Assembly: GCA_002049455.2 (NCBI GenBank)
Contig: KV918871.1
Location: forward strand, 62,001-126,000
Direction of reading: 5' to 3'
Origin: Porphyra umbilicalis
Lineage: Eukaryota > Rhodophyta > Bangiophyceae > Bangiales > Bangiaceae
Length of the DNA stretch: 64,000 nucleotides
This document shows positions 32,250-42,557 of the stretch, in pieces. Numbering within the stretch: the first letter of the stretch is position 1; each line of letters opens with the position of its first letter. A program made the translations under genes and the position numbers. The notes under the pieces are model-generated. The model saw nothing but the letters and a program-made list of their open reading frames with translations. It made no database searches and was not told where the DNA came from.

Positions 32250-32349
32250 TGCGCTTGCCGGGATTTACGTGTCGGGAATCGAACCCGGAGCCCTAGCGGG
32301 TTTTGGGGGATATGGAAAGCTAGAATGTTCACCATTACACTACAAGCGC
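32250..32349 (-). tRNA. tRNA-Gly(UCC) with two 14-nt introns
   Basis: Minus strand, 100 nt. After removing two inserts, all stems pair: acceptor GCGCTTG/CAAGCGC plus discriminator A, D arm GTGT/ACAT, anticodon arm CTAGC/GCTAG with loop TTTCCAC (anticodon UCC), and T arm CCGGG-TTCGATT-CCCGG. The first intron (32299-32312) is at the canonical 37/38 position. The second (32263-32276, or a boundary shifted by up to four bases because CCCG is repeated) sits at the T-loop/T-stem border. Without its removal the acceptor stem cannot form. Mature length is 72 nt before CCA. Such ectopic introns are known from red-algal nuclear tRNAs, for example Cyanidioschyzon. Confidence 0.93.
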
Positions 32350-32520
32350 TTGTTCGGTTGCCTGGCAGCGATTTTTGAACTAATTTATACCTAGCCATGT
32401 TCTGTACGGGCGGTACTCTGATAGTCGCTCATACAGATGCACCACATCCTGCTCGAGCCTGCTGCACGTACAGACACACACAAAAATACACAAAGAGCAC
32501 AATGATAGCGGACGAAAACC

Positions 32521-32603
32521 CAACTCAATGTTGTCTTGCCAACCCAGCTCAATGTTGTCTTCCTGCTGCACGCACTCAATGTTGTCTTCCTGCCGCACGC
32601 ACA
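32521..32603. repeat. Three-copy short tandem repeat (CTCAATGTTGTCTTCCTGC)
   Basis: CTCAATGTTGTCTT occurs three times at about 25-30-bp spacing in the bZIP-like gene's 3' flank. Confidence 0.8.
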
Positions 32604-32747
32604 CTCTGCTCGTCTCCGCCTTCCCCCACAACATTTTCAGCACCAAAAAACCGGGAAACGACAAGGGAACTCAGCATGCCTCGGTAATAGCCAACAGAAG
32701 AACAATGAGACGAGTTTCATGCACACAGGACAGCAATGACCACCCCT

Positions 32748-34325
32748 TCATGCTGGGTTTGGTTGCGCCGTCATCCCCGGAGATGTCGTCGTCGGCTTGA
32801 TCATCGGCGGTGGGGGCGACGCTGGGTTCGATGCGCTGCTCGTCCCGGCCCCATGTGCCCGCTCCGCGCGCGCCCGCGCCGACGCCTCGGCGCGCGCCGC
32901 CGCGCGCCGTGCGTTGGACCGCGTTGCCGCTTCACGGTTGCGGAGGATGCGCGCGCGCACGCGCTCACTTTGCACCGTCTCCAGCTCAATGCGCGACCGG
33001 CGGCAGCCCGTCCGCCGGGGCACCGCGGGCGTCCGCGGCGCGGCGACGGCGGCGGCAGCGAATAGGCCCGCTAGCCCCGCGTCCACGCCGTCGTCGGCTC
33101 GCTCGTCACTCGACGGTCGGTCCGCCGCCGCCGTCAGCCGCAGCGGCTGCGTCGTGGAGACGCCGAAAAACGCGTTGCTGCTCCGCGCCGGTGGCGGGAG
33201 GCGGAGCCCCCGCGGGTGCACACCCGGTGACGAGAGCGCGAGGCTGCGGAGCCGCGCAACGACCGAGCCGCTCGCCAACTCGGTTTTCATGATGGCGGTG
33301 GAGACGGCCGCCGGGTCGTCTGGGCGCGCGGTGCTTGAGCCGACGCCAACAAACGAGGAGAGCGACGGGGCCGTCAGTGCCAGCGCCGTCGCCGCGCCGT
33401 ACGTGCCGACTTCGGCGGCGAAGAAGCGCTGCGCGGCAACGAGTGCCGACGGGGGCGAATCCGCCGCGGCCACGACGCCGTGGGTGCCCCCCGCCCCGCC
33501 GCCATCGCCATCGACTCGCTGGGAGAGCGTCGACACGCGGCTGACGAGGACGGGGCTCCCGCCCGGCGCCACCGGCCGCCGCACCACCGCCATGACATAC
33601 AAATTGTCGGCTGGGCGGTACTCGGCAAACGCCACATGCGTGCCGTCGTCGGTGGCTGTGGCGACGACAAGCACATCCTCAGCGGGAAAGAAGGCCCACC
33701 GGCCGATGCCGTCGACGGTGCCGGGCGTGCAAAAGTTGCCCGCCCCCTCTGGCACGACGTGCTCGTTGACCTGCATGCCGAGTACCGCGTCGCCTTCCGG
33801 GGTGATGGCCGTGGGCAGGTACAACTCGGACTTGATTACCACGGGGGCGCCGAGGTCCGAGCCCTCCACCCCGCCGTCGGCGCCGCCGGCCGTCGGCCAT
33901 GCGCTGCCACCCCCGGCCGCGCTGCGGTTGCGGATGAAGCTCGCTAGCCCCCGATTGGCGGCGATGCCCCCCTCCCAATCCTCCCACTTTGGCCAAATGG
34001 AGCAGTCGACGGTCACCGCATGGCGCATCGCCGGGAGCACCTCGGCGATGGGGAGGCTCCCCGAGCCCGCAGACAGCCCCGCCGCCGCCGTCACGGTGGG
34101 TGCGTAGGGAGCGCCCCAGGCGACGACCGCCGCCGAGGATGTCCAACGGGAAACTTCGGGGAGAGCGAGCAGCGCGGTGGCGGGCAGCGGCAGCGGCTGC
34201 ATCGCCAGAATCGGGCACGGGTTGCCGAGGGGGATGGGTTCCCCGTGTGGCGGCCCGTGTGCGATCGGCGAGCCGACGCCAGGGGGCTCATCGGGCGCCC
34301 TCACGCCGACAAACGGCGCCGCCAT
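32748..34325 (-). CDS. bZIP-like basic-region protein without a clear leucine zipper
   Basis: An intronless 525-codon ORF from ATG 34325 (the further upstream start is only a GTG) to TGA 32748. Near the C-terminus, residues about 456-475 read VRARILRNREAATRSNARRA, which matches the bZIP DNA-contact pattern N..AA..S. The usually invariant Arg after that Ser is Asn, and the following sequence is Ala/Arg-rich with no heptad leucines before the protein ends 50 residues later. The centre (about residues 165-280, GIGRWAFFPAEDVLVVATAT, VAFAEYRPADNLYVMAVVRR) looks like a compact beta-rich domain that I cannot name. A nuclear transcription-factor role is inference. The gene is divergent from CSN7, with a shared upstream region of about 690 bp. 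Confidence 0.6.
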   Translation of the reverse strand: MAAPFVGVRAPDEPPGVGSPIAHGPPHGEPIPLGNPCPILAMQPLPLPATALLALPEVSRWTSSAAVVAWGAPYAPTVTAAAGLSAGSGSLPIAEVLPAMRHAVTVDCSIWPKWEDWEGGIAANRGLASFIRNRSAAGGGSAWPTAGGADGGVEGSDLGAPVVIKSELYLPTAITPEGDAVLGMQVNEHVVPEGAGNFCTPGTVDGIGRWAFFPAEDVLVVATATDDGTHVAFAEYRPADNLYVMAVVRRPVAPGGSPVLVSRVSTLSQRVDGDGGGAGGTHGVVAAADSPPSALVAAQRFFAAEVGTYGAATALALTAPSLSSFVGVGSSTARPDDPAAVSTAIMKTELASGSVVARLRSLALSSPGVHPRGLRLPPPARSSNAFFGVSTTQPLRLTAAADRPSSDERADDGVDAGLAGLFAAAAVAAPRTPAVPRRTGCRRSRIELETVQSERVRARILRNREAATRSNARRAAARAEASARARAERAHGAGTSSASNPASPPPPMIKPTTTSPGMTAQPNPA

Positions 34326-35011
34326 GGGGAGAGGGGAGGGACAGAAGCGCAACAGCGGGGAAGGGTCGGTCGACACCGGGCGAGTAGAGAACGAGAGGGC
34401 GTGCAGAGAAACACGAGAGTGCGACGGTGCGTCTCAGGCTCCATAATGTGTGCAGGCAGCTAGCGCTCGCATCGAGAGCCGACGCGTGGTGCGCCTGCCG
34501 GAGACGCTGGTGTTTTCGGCCCGCGCCAGCACGTCGTCTAGACGACGGCCCGTCTGGGCCGGACTGGACGCCCCGCAGCAGAGCGCTGGGATTGGTCGAT
34601 TCAGCCTGACACGTTGTTGGCTTGCTCAGATCCGATGGCGGGACGAGTGGACGCACAGTCCTGGAACTCTGGAGTTCCGTCGACTTGCCATGTGCACGAA
34701 TGTGGCTTCTGGAATTAGGAGTCCCCGTCACTGGTAACTGCCCGTGGTGGGCGCTTACCTCTGTCTCTGTGCCGCGACCCCTTCTCGCAGCCGAGCTGCT
34801 GGTCACTCGCGCCCTCCCACCCCTTCCCATTGTGACATTTCGACGTTCACGGCTGAGCCTGTCTTTCCAGATCGCTCCACCTGGACGTATTGGTTTTCCC
34901 ATTGTCGCAGCTTGCAACGCGACATCGACACGTCACTCCCTTGGTCGCTCGCATCCCCCCTTGCACCCCCGCCCCAGCCCATCCTCCCCCCCTCCACCCC
35001 CCCGGGGCACT
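34326..35011. promoter_or_regulatory. Shared upstream region of the bZIP-like gene and CSN7
   Basis: A 686-bp spacer between divergent start codons, less GC-rich than either gene. It must hold both 5' UTRs and promoters. No TATA box is convincing. The last about 60 bp before CSN7 are C-rich. Confidence 0.5.
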
Positions 35012-35869
35012 ATGTCCGAAGCAGAAGTCATTGCGGGCTACTGCTCCGCCGCCGCCACCTCCACCCCCCCCACCATCGCGGCTATCATTGCCGACGCGAC
35101 CGCCCACCCCCACTTGTACACGTACGCGGCGCTGCTCGCCGTTCCCGCCGTCCGCGCGCTCGACGGCACCGCCCACGCATCGTCGCTGGCCCTCCTCCGC
35201 GTCTTTGCGTACGGTACCTACGCCGACGTGGTGGGGCGTGGGGGAGACGACGGCGACGGCGGCGGCAGCGGTGCCGCCAATGGCGAGGCGGCCAGCCCGA
35301 GCATCCCGACGCTCAACCCCGCGCAGACGCTCAAGCTCCGCCGCCTGACGCTCATGTCCCTCGCGCGCGGCGTCTCACGCCTACCCTACGCAACAATTGC
35401 GGTGGCGCTCGACTTGCCGTCGACGCGGGCGGTGGAGGACCTGGTCATTGGCGCCGTCTACGAGGGCCTCCTCGCCGGGGGGCGGCTCAACCCGCGGGCG
35501 GGCGTCGTCGAAGTCACCGGCTGCCGCGGCCGCGACTTGACCCCCGCCGACGTGGCGGGCCTCGGGCGGGGGTTGGCCGCGTGGCGCACCCGCGCGGGGG
35601 GGGTCCTCGGCGTCCTCGGTGGGGAAGTCGACCGCGCGCGGGCGGTCGGGCGGGCGGTGGCGTCCAAGCGGGAAGAGGCGGCCGAGGCGGCAGCGTCGGT
35701 CGCGGCGGCGGCGGGGGCGGTTGGGGGCGGCGGCGGCGGGGGGATGGTGTCGGCACTGGGCGCGCCCGTGGGGAGGCCCGACCGGGGGGGGGGGCGCCGC
35801 GGCCGCGGTCGCCGGATGATGGGGGAGGACGACGGGGGGGGGGACGGGATGTATGTGGATATGGCCTGA
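35012..35869 (+). CDS. CSN7: COP9 signalosome subunit 7 (PCI domain)
   Basis: A 285-aa intronless protein. CSN7 is a PCI-domain scaffold subunit of the COP9 signalosome, which removes NEDD8 from cullin-RING ubiquitin ligases in nucleus and cytosol. Family landmarks are LLRVFAYGTYADV, LNPAQTLKLRRLTLMSLARG, LPYATIAVALDLPSTRAVED and LVIGAVYEGLLAGGRLNPRA, the PCI/winged-helix core at about residues 60-175. This is followed by a helical region (RARAVGRAVASKREEAAEAA) and a Gly/Arg-rich tail ending in an acidic GEDDGGG. The start (GCACTATGTC) is the first ATG before the conserved region. Subunit 7 is preferred over eIF3m or proteasome PCI proteins because of the YGTYADV and EDLVIGAVYEGLL segments. 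Confidence 0.9.
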   Translation: MSEAEVIAGYCSAAATSTPPTIAAIIADATAHPHLYTYAALLAVPAVRALDGTAHASSLALLRVFAYGTYADVVGRGGDDGDGGGSGAANGEAASPSIPTLNPAQTLKLRRLTLMSLARGVSRLPYATIAVALDLPSTRAVEDLVIGAVYEGLLAGGRLNPRAGVVEVTGCRGRDLTPADVAGLGRGLAAWRTRAGGVLGVLGGEVDRARAVGRAVASKREEAAEAAASVAAAAGAVGGGGGGGMVSALGAPVGRPDRGGGRRGRGRRMMGEDDGGGDGMYVDMA

Positions 35870-36322
35870 GCGGCGTGCGGGGCGCATTGCGTCGCGGCGT
35901 GGCGGCGGGCGCGATGCGAGGCGGCAGCCGACCGCCTCGGCGTCGGTGGGCAGACGTGCCGTGTGTTGATGGCGAGTGTGCGTACGCTCCATCCATTGTG
36001 GCGGCGGTCCGTGCGGGTCTGGCAACCACAGGTTGCGGCGCTTCAGGCTCGGCACTCGGTGTTTCTGCACCTCGGCTTGATGTCGCTTCCTCCCGTGTCG
36101 CCCTTGACCACGCTGCGGGTGCGACACAGGTGCGGTCGGCATAGTCCGACCAGAAGCGACGAGCAAGACATGGCCGCATCCCCCCTAAACAATACACACG
36201 AATGACATACGCAGCACAGCAGGCTGTCGAATGATCCTAGACACCCCATGCCGCCATCCTCCTTCCTGCGATACCACACCCACCCGCTATCGTCCTTTCT
36301 GCACTCCCGCACTCACCCCACC

Positions 36323-37165
36323 TCACGCCCGCTTCTTGGCACCCGCCGCCCCGCTCCGCACCTTGGCCTTGCCCTTGTTCTTGACCAGGAAGTTGAGGAA
36401 AAGCACGATGAGCGTGAGCATGTACCAGAGCAACCCGCGGGAGAGCACGTCCGGAAAGTCGCAGACGGCCTCGGTCTTGTGGTATCCGACGTAGAGGCTC
36501 TGTCCCGCAAATGACACAAACTGCAGGATCTGGCAGTAGGTGATGTAGTACTTCCACCATGGGGTGATGTTGAAGCTCGCCAGCAGGTAGTACGAGTACA
36601 TGAGCACGTGGATGAACGAATTGCCGGCGAGCGAGAAGTAGGCGTCCGAGCCAGGAGCAATCCAGAGGATTGCAAACCAGTAGGAGAGGATGCTCAAGTG
36701 ATGGTACACGTGGAGGAAGCTCAGCTGGCGCCAGCGCCCCTCAAACACCATGAAAACCGAGTCGAGGAACTCAATGACTTTGGAGTAGGTAAAGATCCAG
36801 GTGAGGGTGGCCATCCGCCGCCCGGCCTCGCCCGACGCGAGCGGCACGCACCAGACCGTGTCATTGGATTGGCGGGCGAGGAGAATGGACATGCCGCACA
36901 TATAGGCAGACAAGGCAACCATAAAAACGTTGTACAAGCGCATGACGGGCTTGAGCTTGATGGAGAAGCCGACGGCCTTGAAGAGGGGAGGGACCAGCGC
37001 GACAAACGCGAGGTAAGCAAGGCCAAAGCTGGCAGCGGTGCTCGGCCGCATCAAGGGGAAGTCCGCCGATAGGGGGTGGATGGGGCCAAAGATAGACGCC
37101 CACTTGGCGTCCACGGTGGTAGCCGCATGCATGACCAGGTCGCGGGCCTGGTCCACATACTCCAT
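36323..37165 (-). CDS. ELO-family very-long-chain/polyunsaturated fatty acid elongase
   Basis: A 280-aa, intronless, multi-span ER membrane protein. It is the condensing enzyme (3-ketoacyl-CoA synthase) of the microsomal elongation cycle, adding malonyl-CoA carbons to acyl-CoA. All ELO signatures are present: KVIEFLD (129-135), the catalytic histidine box HVYHH (152-156), NSFIHVLMYSYYLL (182-195) and TYCQILQF (209-216). The C-terminal KKRA is a dilysine ER-retrieval signal. MYSYY after the His box is more like animal/algal PUFA-type ELOs than yeast-type ones, so a polyunsaturated substrate is a reasonable inference. ATG 37165 is the first start; the frame is open upstream to 37243 only through a GTG. 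Tail-to-tail with CSN7, 453 bp apart. Confidence 0.95.
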   Translation of the reverse strand: MEYVDQARDLVMHAATTVDAKWASIFGPIHPLSADFPLMRPSTAASFGLAYLAFVALVPPLFKAVGFSIKLKPVMRLYNVFMVALSAYMCGMSILLARQSNDTVWCVPLASGEAGRRMATLTWIFTYSKVIEFLDSVFMVFEGRWRQLSFLHVYHHLSILSYWFAILWIAPGSDAYFSLAGNSFIHVLMYSYYLLASFNITPWWKYYITYCQILQFVSFAGQSLYVGYHKTEAVCDFPDVLSRGLLWYMLTLIVLFLNFLVKNKGKAKVRSGAAGAKKRA

Positions 37166-37445
37166 GATGGACAAAGGGACGGGGACGCCACAGACAAAAA
37201 AGAGAAGAGGATGAACCAACGTGGCGACAAGGGCGAGAGCCACACGATGAGAAGGGTAGTCGACGTGGGAATGCGCCGAAAGGGGCCGACACCGGCGACC
37301 AACGACAAGGGCGTGTGGGCGGTACGGTTGGCGGCACGGTCGCGCAGTGAGTGCGCGATGTGCCGAGGTCCGACAGATCGGACCAATGGATCAACCGGCA
37401 GCCAATGTGCGGTGCGCACGCGTTCCTAATATGAAGGAAGTTACA

Positions 37446-39061
37446 ACTGAAAACGCGTTCGCGGAAATACCCTGAACTTGTTCACAGCATACGAAGCAGC
37501 CCGACGACGAGCCCACGCGACCGACCCCTCTCGAGCGGCCGCGCGTTTACGGCAAACAAGCCACCGCCAACAAGCACCGCCACCGCCGCCGCCCGCGCCG
37601 CCGCCGTCACCGCCGCGCCTCCCCCCCCCAGCCACAAGCAGACGAATACCCTGGCACCTCCAGGCCAGGCGTGCACAGTATTCATGCCGCCTCCGACGTT
37701 TTGGCTCGCCGCCTGCAAGCACCTCCAGTACGTGTTGGGGAAAAAACAGAACGGATGGGCCACACAAGCAAGGCACACACGAGCGCAACACGAGAAAGCT
37801 TTGGAAGAAAAGAAACGGGCAGGTCAGTCTCGCCCCGCACCGACTTTGACGCCGCGCGCCCCAAGCCCGTCAACATCGACCGCCGCGGCAGCCAGTGCGA
37901 CCTGAGGTAACTCCCCAACCCGCGCCAACCGGCTGGGGGCGCGCCCCGCCCGTCACGTACACTGGTCTCGTACAGCAGCGACCCACGGTCAGCCATCACA
38001 CTGACACCAAGTCTGAACGGGGTATCCCCTTCGGCTGCCGCCCCAGCCGCTGCCGCATCTGGGCCGCCGCCGCCGCCGCCGTCTCCCCCCGCCCCCCTTC
38101 CCCCCAGACCGTCTTCGCGGCCGTCGCTGTCGGCCCGCCGCTCCCCCGCACCGCCGTCCCCGGCCGACGCCGCCGGCCCGCCGTCGCACCCGTCCCGGTC
38201 GCCACGGCCGCAGCCGTTGCGCACCGCCGCCGCCGCCGCATGTGGCCCGTCGCCGAGCGCCGCGCCGCCGTCCCCCGCCGGCGCGTCGGCGGCGGTGCGC
38301 ACGCCCGCCAGCGGCGGCAGCGGCGACGGTGGGGACATGGACCACAGCCGGCCGCCACCGCCGCCACCGGCGCAGCCACCACCCGTCGAAGTTGCGGCGA
38401 TGGCGGGCGCGACGGCGGCGGCAGCCACGGCAGGGGAGTCGGCGGCGGCACTGACGGCGCCGTTCCCCGCTCCCAACGGCGGCGGAGCTCGTCCCCCGTC
38501 AGACAGTGGCGGGGGCGAGGAGTGAGGGGGCGCCTCAGCGGGCGGGGCCGCCGTCAACGCTGCCGCCGCGTCGGCGCGGGGGGGGACGGCGGCACCTCGG
38601 ACCACGCCATATCGGGCGTGACGGGCGGTGCGGCGGCCGGCGGGGCGGGGCGTCGGGCGCCACGGTCCGTGCAGGTGACGTGGAGGAGGACGGGCGCCAC
38701 GGTGGTCACGGCGGGGACACCTACACGCGCGCGCGCGGGGGTGGGTGGGTCTGGTCGCCTCGTCGGCGCGGCGGCCGACCGCGCGCCGGCTGTGTTGGTC
38801 GCGGGCGGTCGCGCACCGACGCGCGCGCGGGGGGTGTGTCGGGCGTGTGCGGCCGCCGCGTTGGTGACCCCGACGACAGCGGTGGTGCGGCCGTCGGCTG
38901 TTCCCGCCGGTCGTCCGGGAGCTCTCTCCTCCAGAACGATGGGTCGCGAGCGTCTGCTTGAAAATTCGAACAGAATGTGCCTTGGTTGTCCCGTGGAGCG
39001 CCATCGCCGGACTTAACCACAAAATACAGTCGACGCGTCTGACCAGATCGACGTTTCCGGG
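37446..39061. repeat. Repeat A, copy 1 (long copy)
   Basis: Begins ACTGAAAACGCGTTCGCGG and ends GATCGACGTTTCCGG. Both ends and most of the interior match 41173-42216, where the unit is shorter by internal deletions. The interior is GC-rich with open frames on both strands (for example plus 38217-38525, ending GGGARPPSDSGGGEE). The two copies differ in ways that do not clearly favour one coding frame, so I make no gene call. Confidence 0.8.
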
Positions 39062-40882
39062 CACAGCGCGTTGATGAAATCTCGTGTCAGGTTCCAAGGT
39101 ATCTGCAACAAGGCCGAACCGTATTGCTGCTCGACCCCTTTGCGTTCAGAGAGAGATCGAAAATGAGTACATAACTCCTCTTTGCCCAATCTTTAAGGAG
39201 AAGTTCACATCCTTCGAGACATATGTTGCGAGACTCGCCGCAATGATCCCTCGGAGGTCTCGGGGAAGAAGTGGAGCAAGACCCTGACGGAGGAAAGGAT
39301 GTGACACCGGCCAGCATTGAGGATACATGCCAAAGATGCATTGAAAGACACGGTCGCTTTATTGTTGCTCGGCGCGGGCACGGGTGGCAGAGCAGACACG
39401 AAATCGATAAGAAAGCCACGGTGTGCTACAGAGTCACGCAGACATGTAGCTAACTGCACACAGCCGCAAACTCTGACAGAGCTACAGGCCACCGGACAAC
39501 AGCAAGCTCACCATGTCAGCGACTCGCGGACACCACGCATGCATGTGCGTATGACACAAGTTACTCGACTTCGATGTCAGCAACACCCATTGGTTTGCAA
39601 AGAAACAGAAGCCAAGAAAGAGGAAGCCATCGCACATATGCATGGTAAGGATACATGGGGGACGGGCGAGCGAACACGAAAAAGAAGTACGTGGTCAGTT
39701 CATCCAACCCATCCACCACCCACCCACCGCGCGCGTCACACTATCCACACTGCGCCAGTGTGGATCCCCACCCAATCGCCACCACCACTAGTCCAGCGAC
39801 TGCAAACGTCGTCCGGCCCGTCGTAGAGTGACTCCCCCCCGCCCCCGTGCGAGCTGGAGAGAATGCGTGGGATGGAGGGGATGCAGATAAGAATACGACA
39901 GGAACGAGGGCGGTCGGCAGGAGGGTGGGCGGGGCGATCGAACAGAGGGTGGCCGGGGCTTCCGGCCAGGAGGGTGGGTGGGGCGGTCGACCAGAGGGTG
40001 GGCGGGGCGGTCCGCCAGGAGGGTGGGCCGAGCGGTCGGCCAGGAGAGCGAGCGGGGATGTTGGCAGCACTTGTGCACTTGGGCGGCAGCCAGGAGCGGG
40101 GCTGGGGGCAGCATGGCAGTCACCTGCACACATGCCGAGGGCGCGCATTGGCGCCGCCCAGCACTTCGAATTATTATTAATCGCCCCGCTATCCCCAAGC
40201 ACAAGGCTTGACGTTTTCCAGCCCGCTGGTTGGCTGCCCGGTTGACCGGGGGCGCATCCTGGGTCCCCATTGGTAGCAGACTATCATGCCAACAGGTACT
40301 GAACAAAGTCTGGCTGACACAAGCTACGACGGTGAGGCGTCCGAGCAGAGGTCTCCATGTGCCCGCAAGAATGCATACTGTGTACGCCAAGTCTGCCTTG
40401 AACTGGGTGTGAAGGGTGCCGTTTGATCGCGCAAGGAGGACCTGCCCCATGACCCTGCCAGAGCTCTGCACGGCAATGCCAGCAGCCGTCCCACTCTAGC
40501 GACACCGTTTGCGCCCCCATCCTCCCCGACCCCCTCGGCATGTATGTGCAGCCCCCCTCGCCCCCCCCCCCCTGCCAGCAGGAGAAAGGAGTGGGAGAGG
40601 ACAGGAAAGGAGGCAAGCACAAGTGTCCGTGGTTGGGCGGTGCCCGCAGCTATTGGGAGTAGACGAGTACGCACATGGGTAGGGGTGACCAGGTGGGTGG
40701 GGTAAGAAGGTCTCTGGGGGTGTCAGAAAGCCTTCTCAGACAGAGCCTTTTAGAGATCGACACAGCGACATTTGCGAGGATGGTGTCACGAGGTTTGCTG
40801 CATGGAAAAACATTTCTCTCACGACCTCTCACGGTTCGCATATATTTTAAGTTCTCCGTGACCCAATTTGACAACGTGCTGT
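39062..40882. other. Intergenic, no supported gene
   Basis: Ordinary to GC-rich composition. Apart from the degenerate tandem repeat at 39911-40060, nothing is recognised. Confidence 0.5.
39911..40060. repeat. Degenerate tandem repeat, about 22-bp unit
   Basis: Units resemble GGTCGNCCAGAGGGTGGGCG, with about six recognisable copies. Confidence 0.7.
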
Positions 40883-41172
40883 GGGGGTCTGAACGCACCA
40901 CCCTCATTCTGAGGCAACTGACCCGGACATCCTACGAAAAGCGACGTACGGCGTCCGTATGACCGCGGCTGACATGCTACAAACGAGAAAAGCTACAGAA
41001 AGTGCTGGACGCAGGTTGCGCACCGAACCATACGCAAACGACCCGCTGCAGTGATCGATACACTGCGTACCGCCTGAAAAGGTGTGCACACGGGGCAAAC
41101 CGCAAGTACTCCCGCGCGTGCACTGGGGAAAAAAAAAAAGTTATGTGTGTGACCCCATGCGCATGTTGATAA
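40883..41172. repeat. Repeat B, copy 1 (290 bp)
   Basis: Nearly identical to 42217-42506 (for example GGGGCAAACC versus GGGGCCAACC). The two copies flank repeat A copy 2 as direct repeats. Confidence 0.92.
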
Positions 41173-42216
41173 CTGAAAACGCGTTCGCGGAAATACCCTG
41201 GACTTGTTTACAACGTGCGAAGCAGCCGCCGACGACCAGCCCACGCGAACCACCCCCCTCGCGCGCCCGCGCATCCTCGGCGAACAAGCCACCGCCAACA
41301 AGCACCGCCGCCGCCGCCGCCCACGCCGCCGCCGTCACCGCCGCGCCTCCCCCCCCAGAGACAAGCAGACGAATATCCCCGCACCTCCAGACGTGCACAC
41401 CGCCGCCGGCCTACCGTCGCACCCGTCCCGGTCGCCACGGCCGCGGCAGTTGGGCGCCGCCGCCGCTGCCGGAGTCAGGCCGCCGTCAAACTCCGCGCCG
41501 CCGTCCGCCGCCGGCGCGTCGGTGGCGGTGCGCACGCCCGCTAGCGGCGGCAGCGGCGACGGTGGGGCCATCGACAACAGCCCGCCGCCGCCGCCGCCGC
41601 CGTCGCAGCCACCACCCGTCGCAGTCGCGGCGATGGCGGGCGCGACAGCGGCGGAAGCCGCGGCAGGGGCGGCGGCGGTGGCGCTGCCGGCGCCCTTCCC
41701 CGCTCCCAACGGCGGCGGAGCTCGTCCCCCGTCAGACAGTGGCGGGGGCGAGGAGTGAGGGGGCACCGCAACGGGCGGGGCCGCCGTCAACGCTGCCGCC
41801 GCGTCGGGGCGGGGGCGGCAGCGCCTCGAACCATGCCATACTGCGCGCGACGGGCGGTGCGGCCGCCGGCGGGGACACCGAAACGCGCGCGCGGGAGGGT
41901 GGGTGGGTCTGGTCGCCTCGTCGGCGCGGCGGCCGACCGCGCGCCGGCTGTGTTGGTCGCGGGCGGTCGCGCACCGACGCGCGCGCGGGGGGTGTGTCGG
42001 GCGTGTGCGGCCGCCGCGTTGGTGACCCCGACGACAGCGGTGGTGCGGCCGTCGGCAGCTCCTGCCGGCCGTCCGGGAGCCCTCTCCTCCAGGACGATGG
42101 GTCGCGAGCGTCTGCTTGAAAATTCGAACAGAATGTGCCTTGGTTGTCCCGTGGAGCGCCATTGCCGGACTTAACCACAAAATACAGTCGACGCGTCTGA
42201 CCAGATCGACGTTTCC
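41173..42216. repeat. Repeat A, copy 2 (1,044 bp)
   Basis: Starts with the same ACTGAAAACGCGTTCGCGG (the preceding TTGATA belongs to repeat B) and ends GATCGACGTTTCCGG, as in copy 1. Enclosed by the two B copies. Confidence 0.85.
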
Positions 42217-42506
42217 GGGGGTCTGAACGCACCACCCTCATTCTGAGGCAACTGACCCGGACATCCTACGAAAAGCGACGTACGGCGTCCGTATGACCGC
42301 GGCTGACATGCTACAAACGAGAAAAGCTACAGAAAGTGCTGGACGCAGGTTGCGCACCGAACCATACGCAAACGACCCGCTGCAGTGATCGATACACTGC
42401 GTACCGCCTGAAAAGGTGTGCACACGGGGCCAACCGCAAGTACTCCCGCGCGTGCACTGGGGAAAAAAAAAAAGTTATGTGTGTGACCCCATGCGCATGT
42501 TGATAA
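42217..42506. repeat. Repeat B, copy 2 (290 bp)
   Basis: Second direct copy of 40883-41172, followed directly by tandem AGTCCAGG palindromes. Confidence 0.92.
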
Positions 42507-42557
42507 GTACCCTAGACTAAAGTCCAGGAAAATACCCTAGACTAAAGTCCAGGGAAT
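42507..42557. repeat. Tandem imperfect palindromes CCCTAGACTAAAGTCCAGG
   Basis: TACCCTAGACTAAAGTCCAG occurs twice in succession (from about 42506 and 42533). A third copy is at 26908. Confidence 0.85.

Noticed and set aside
32250..32349. Reading the tRNA as Glu(UUC) or with a mismatched acceptor stem and one intron
   Set aside because: Only the Gly(UCC) reading with two introns gives complete pairing of every stem, including the 7-bp acceptor.
37446..39061. Terminal inverted repeats for repeat A
   Set aside because: The ends share only a weak GAAAACG / GAAACG similarity, not enough to claim a TIR.
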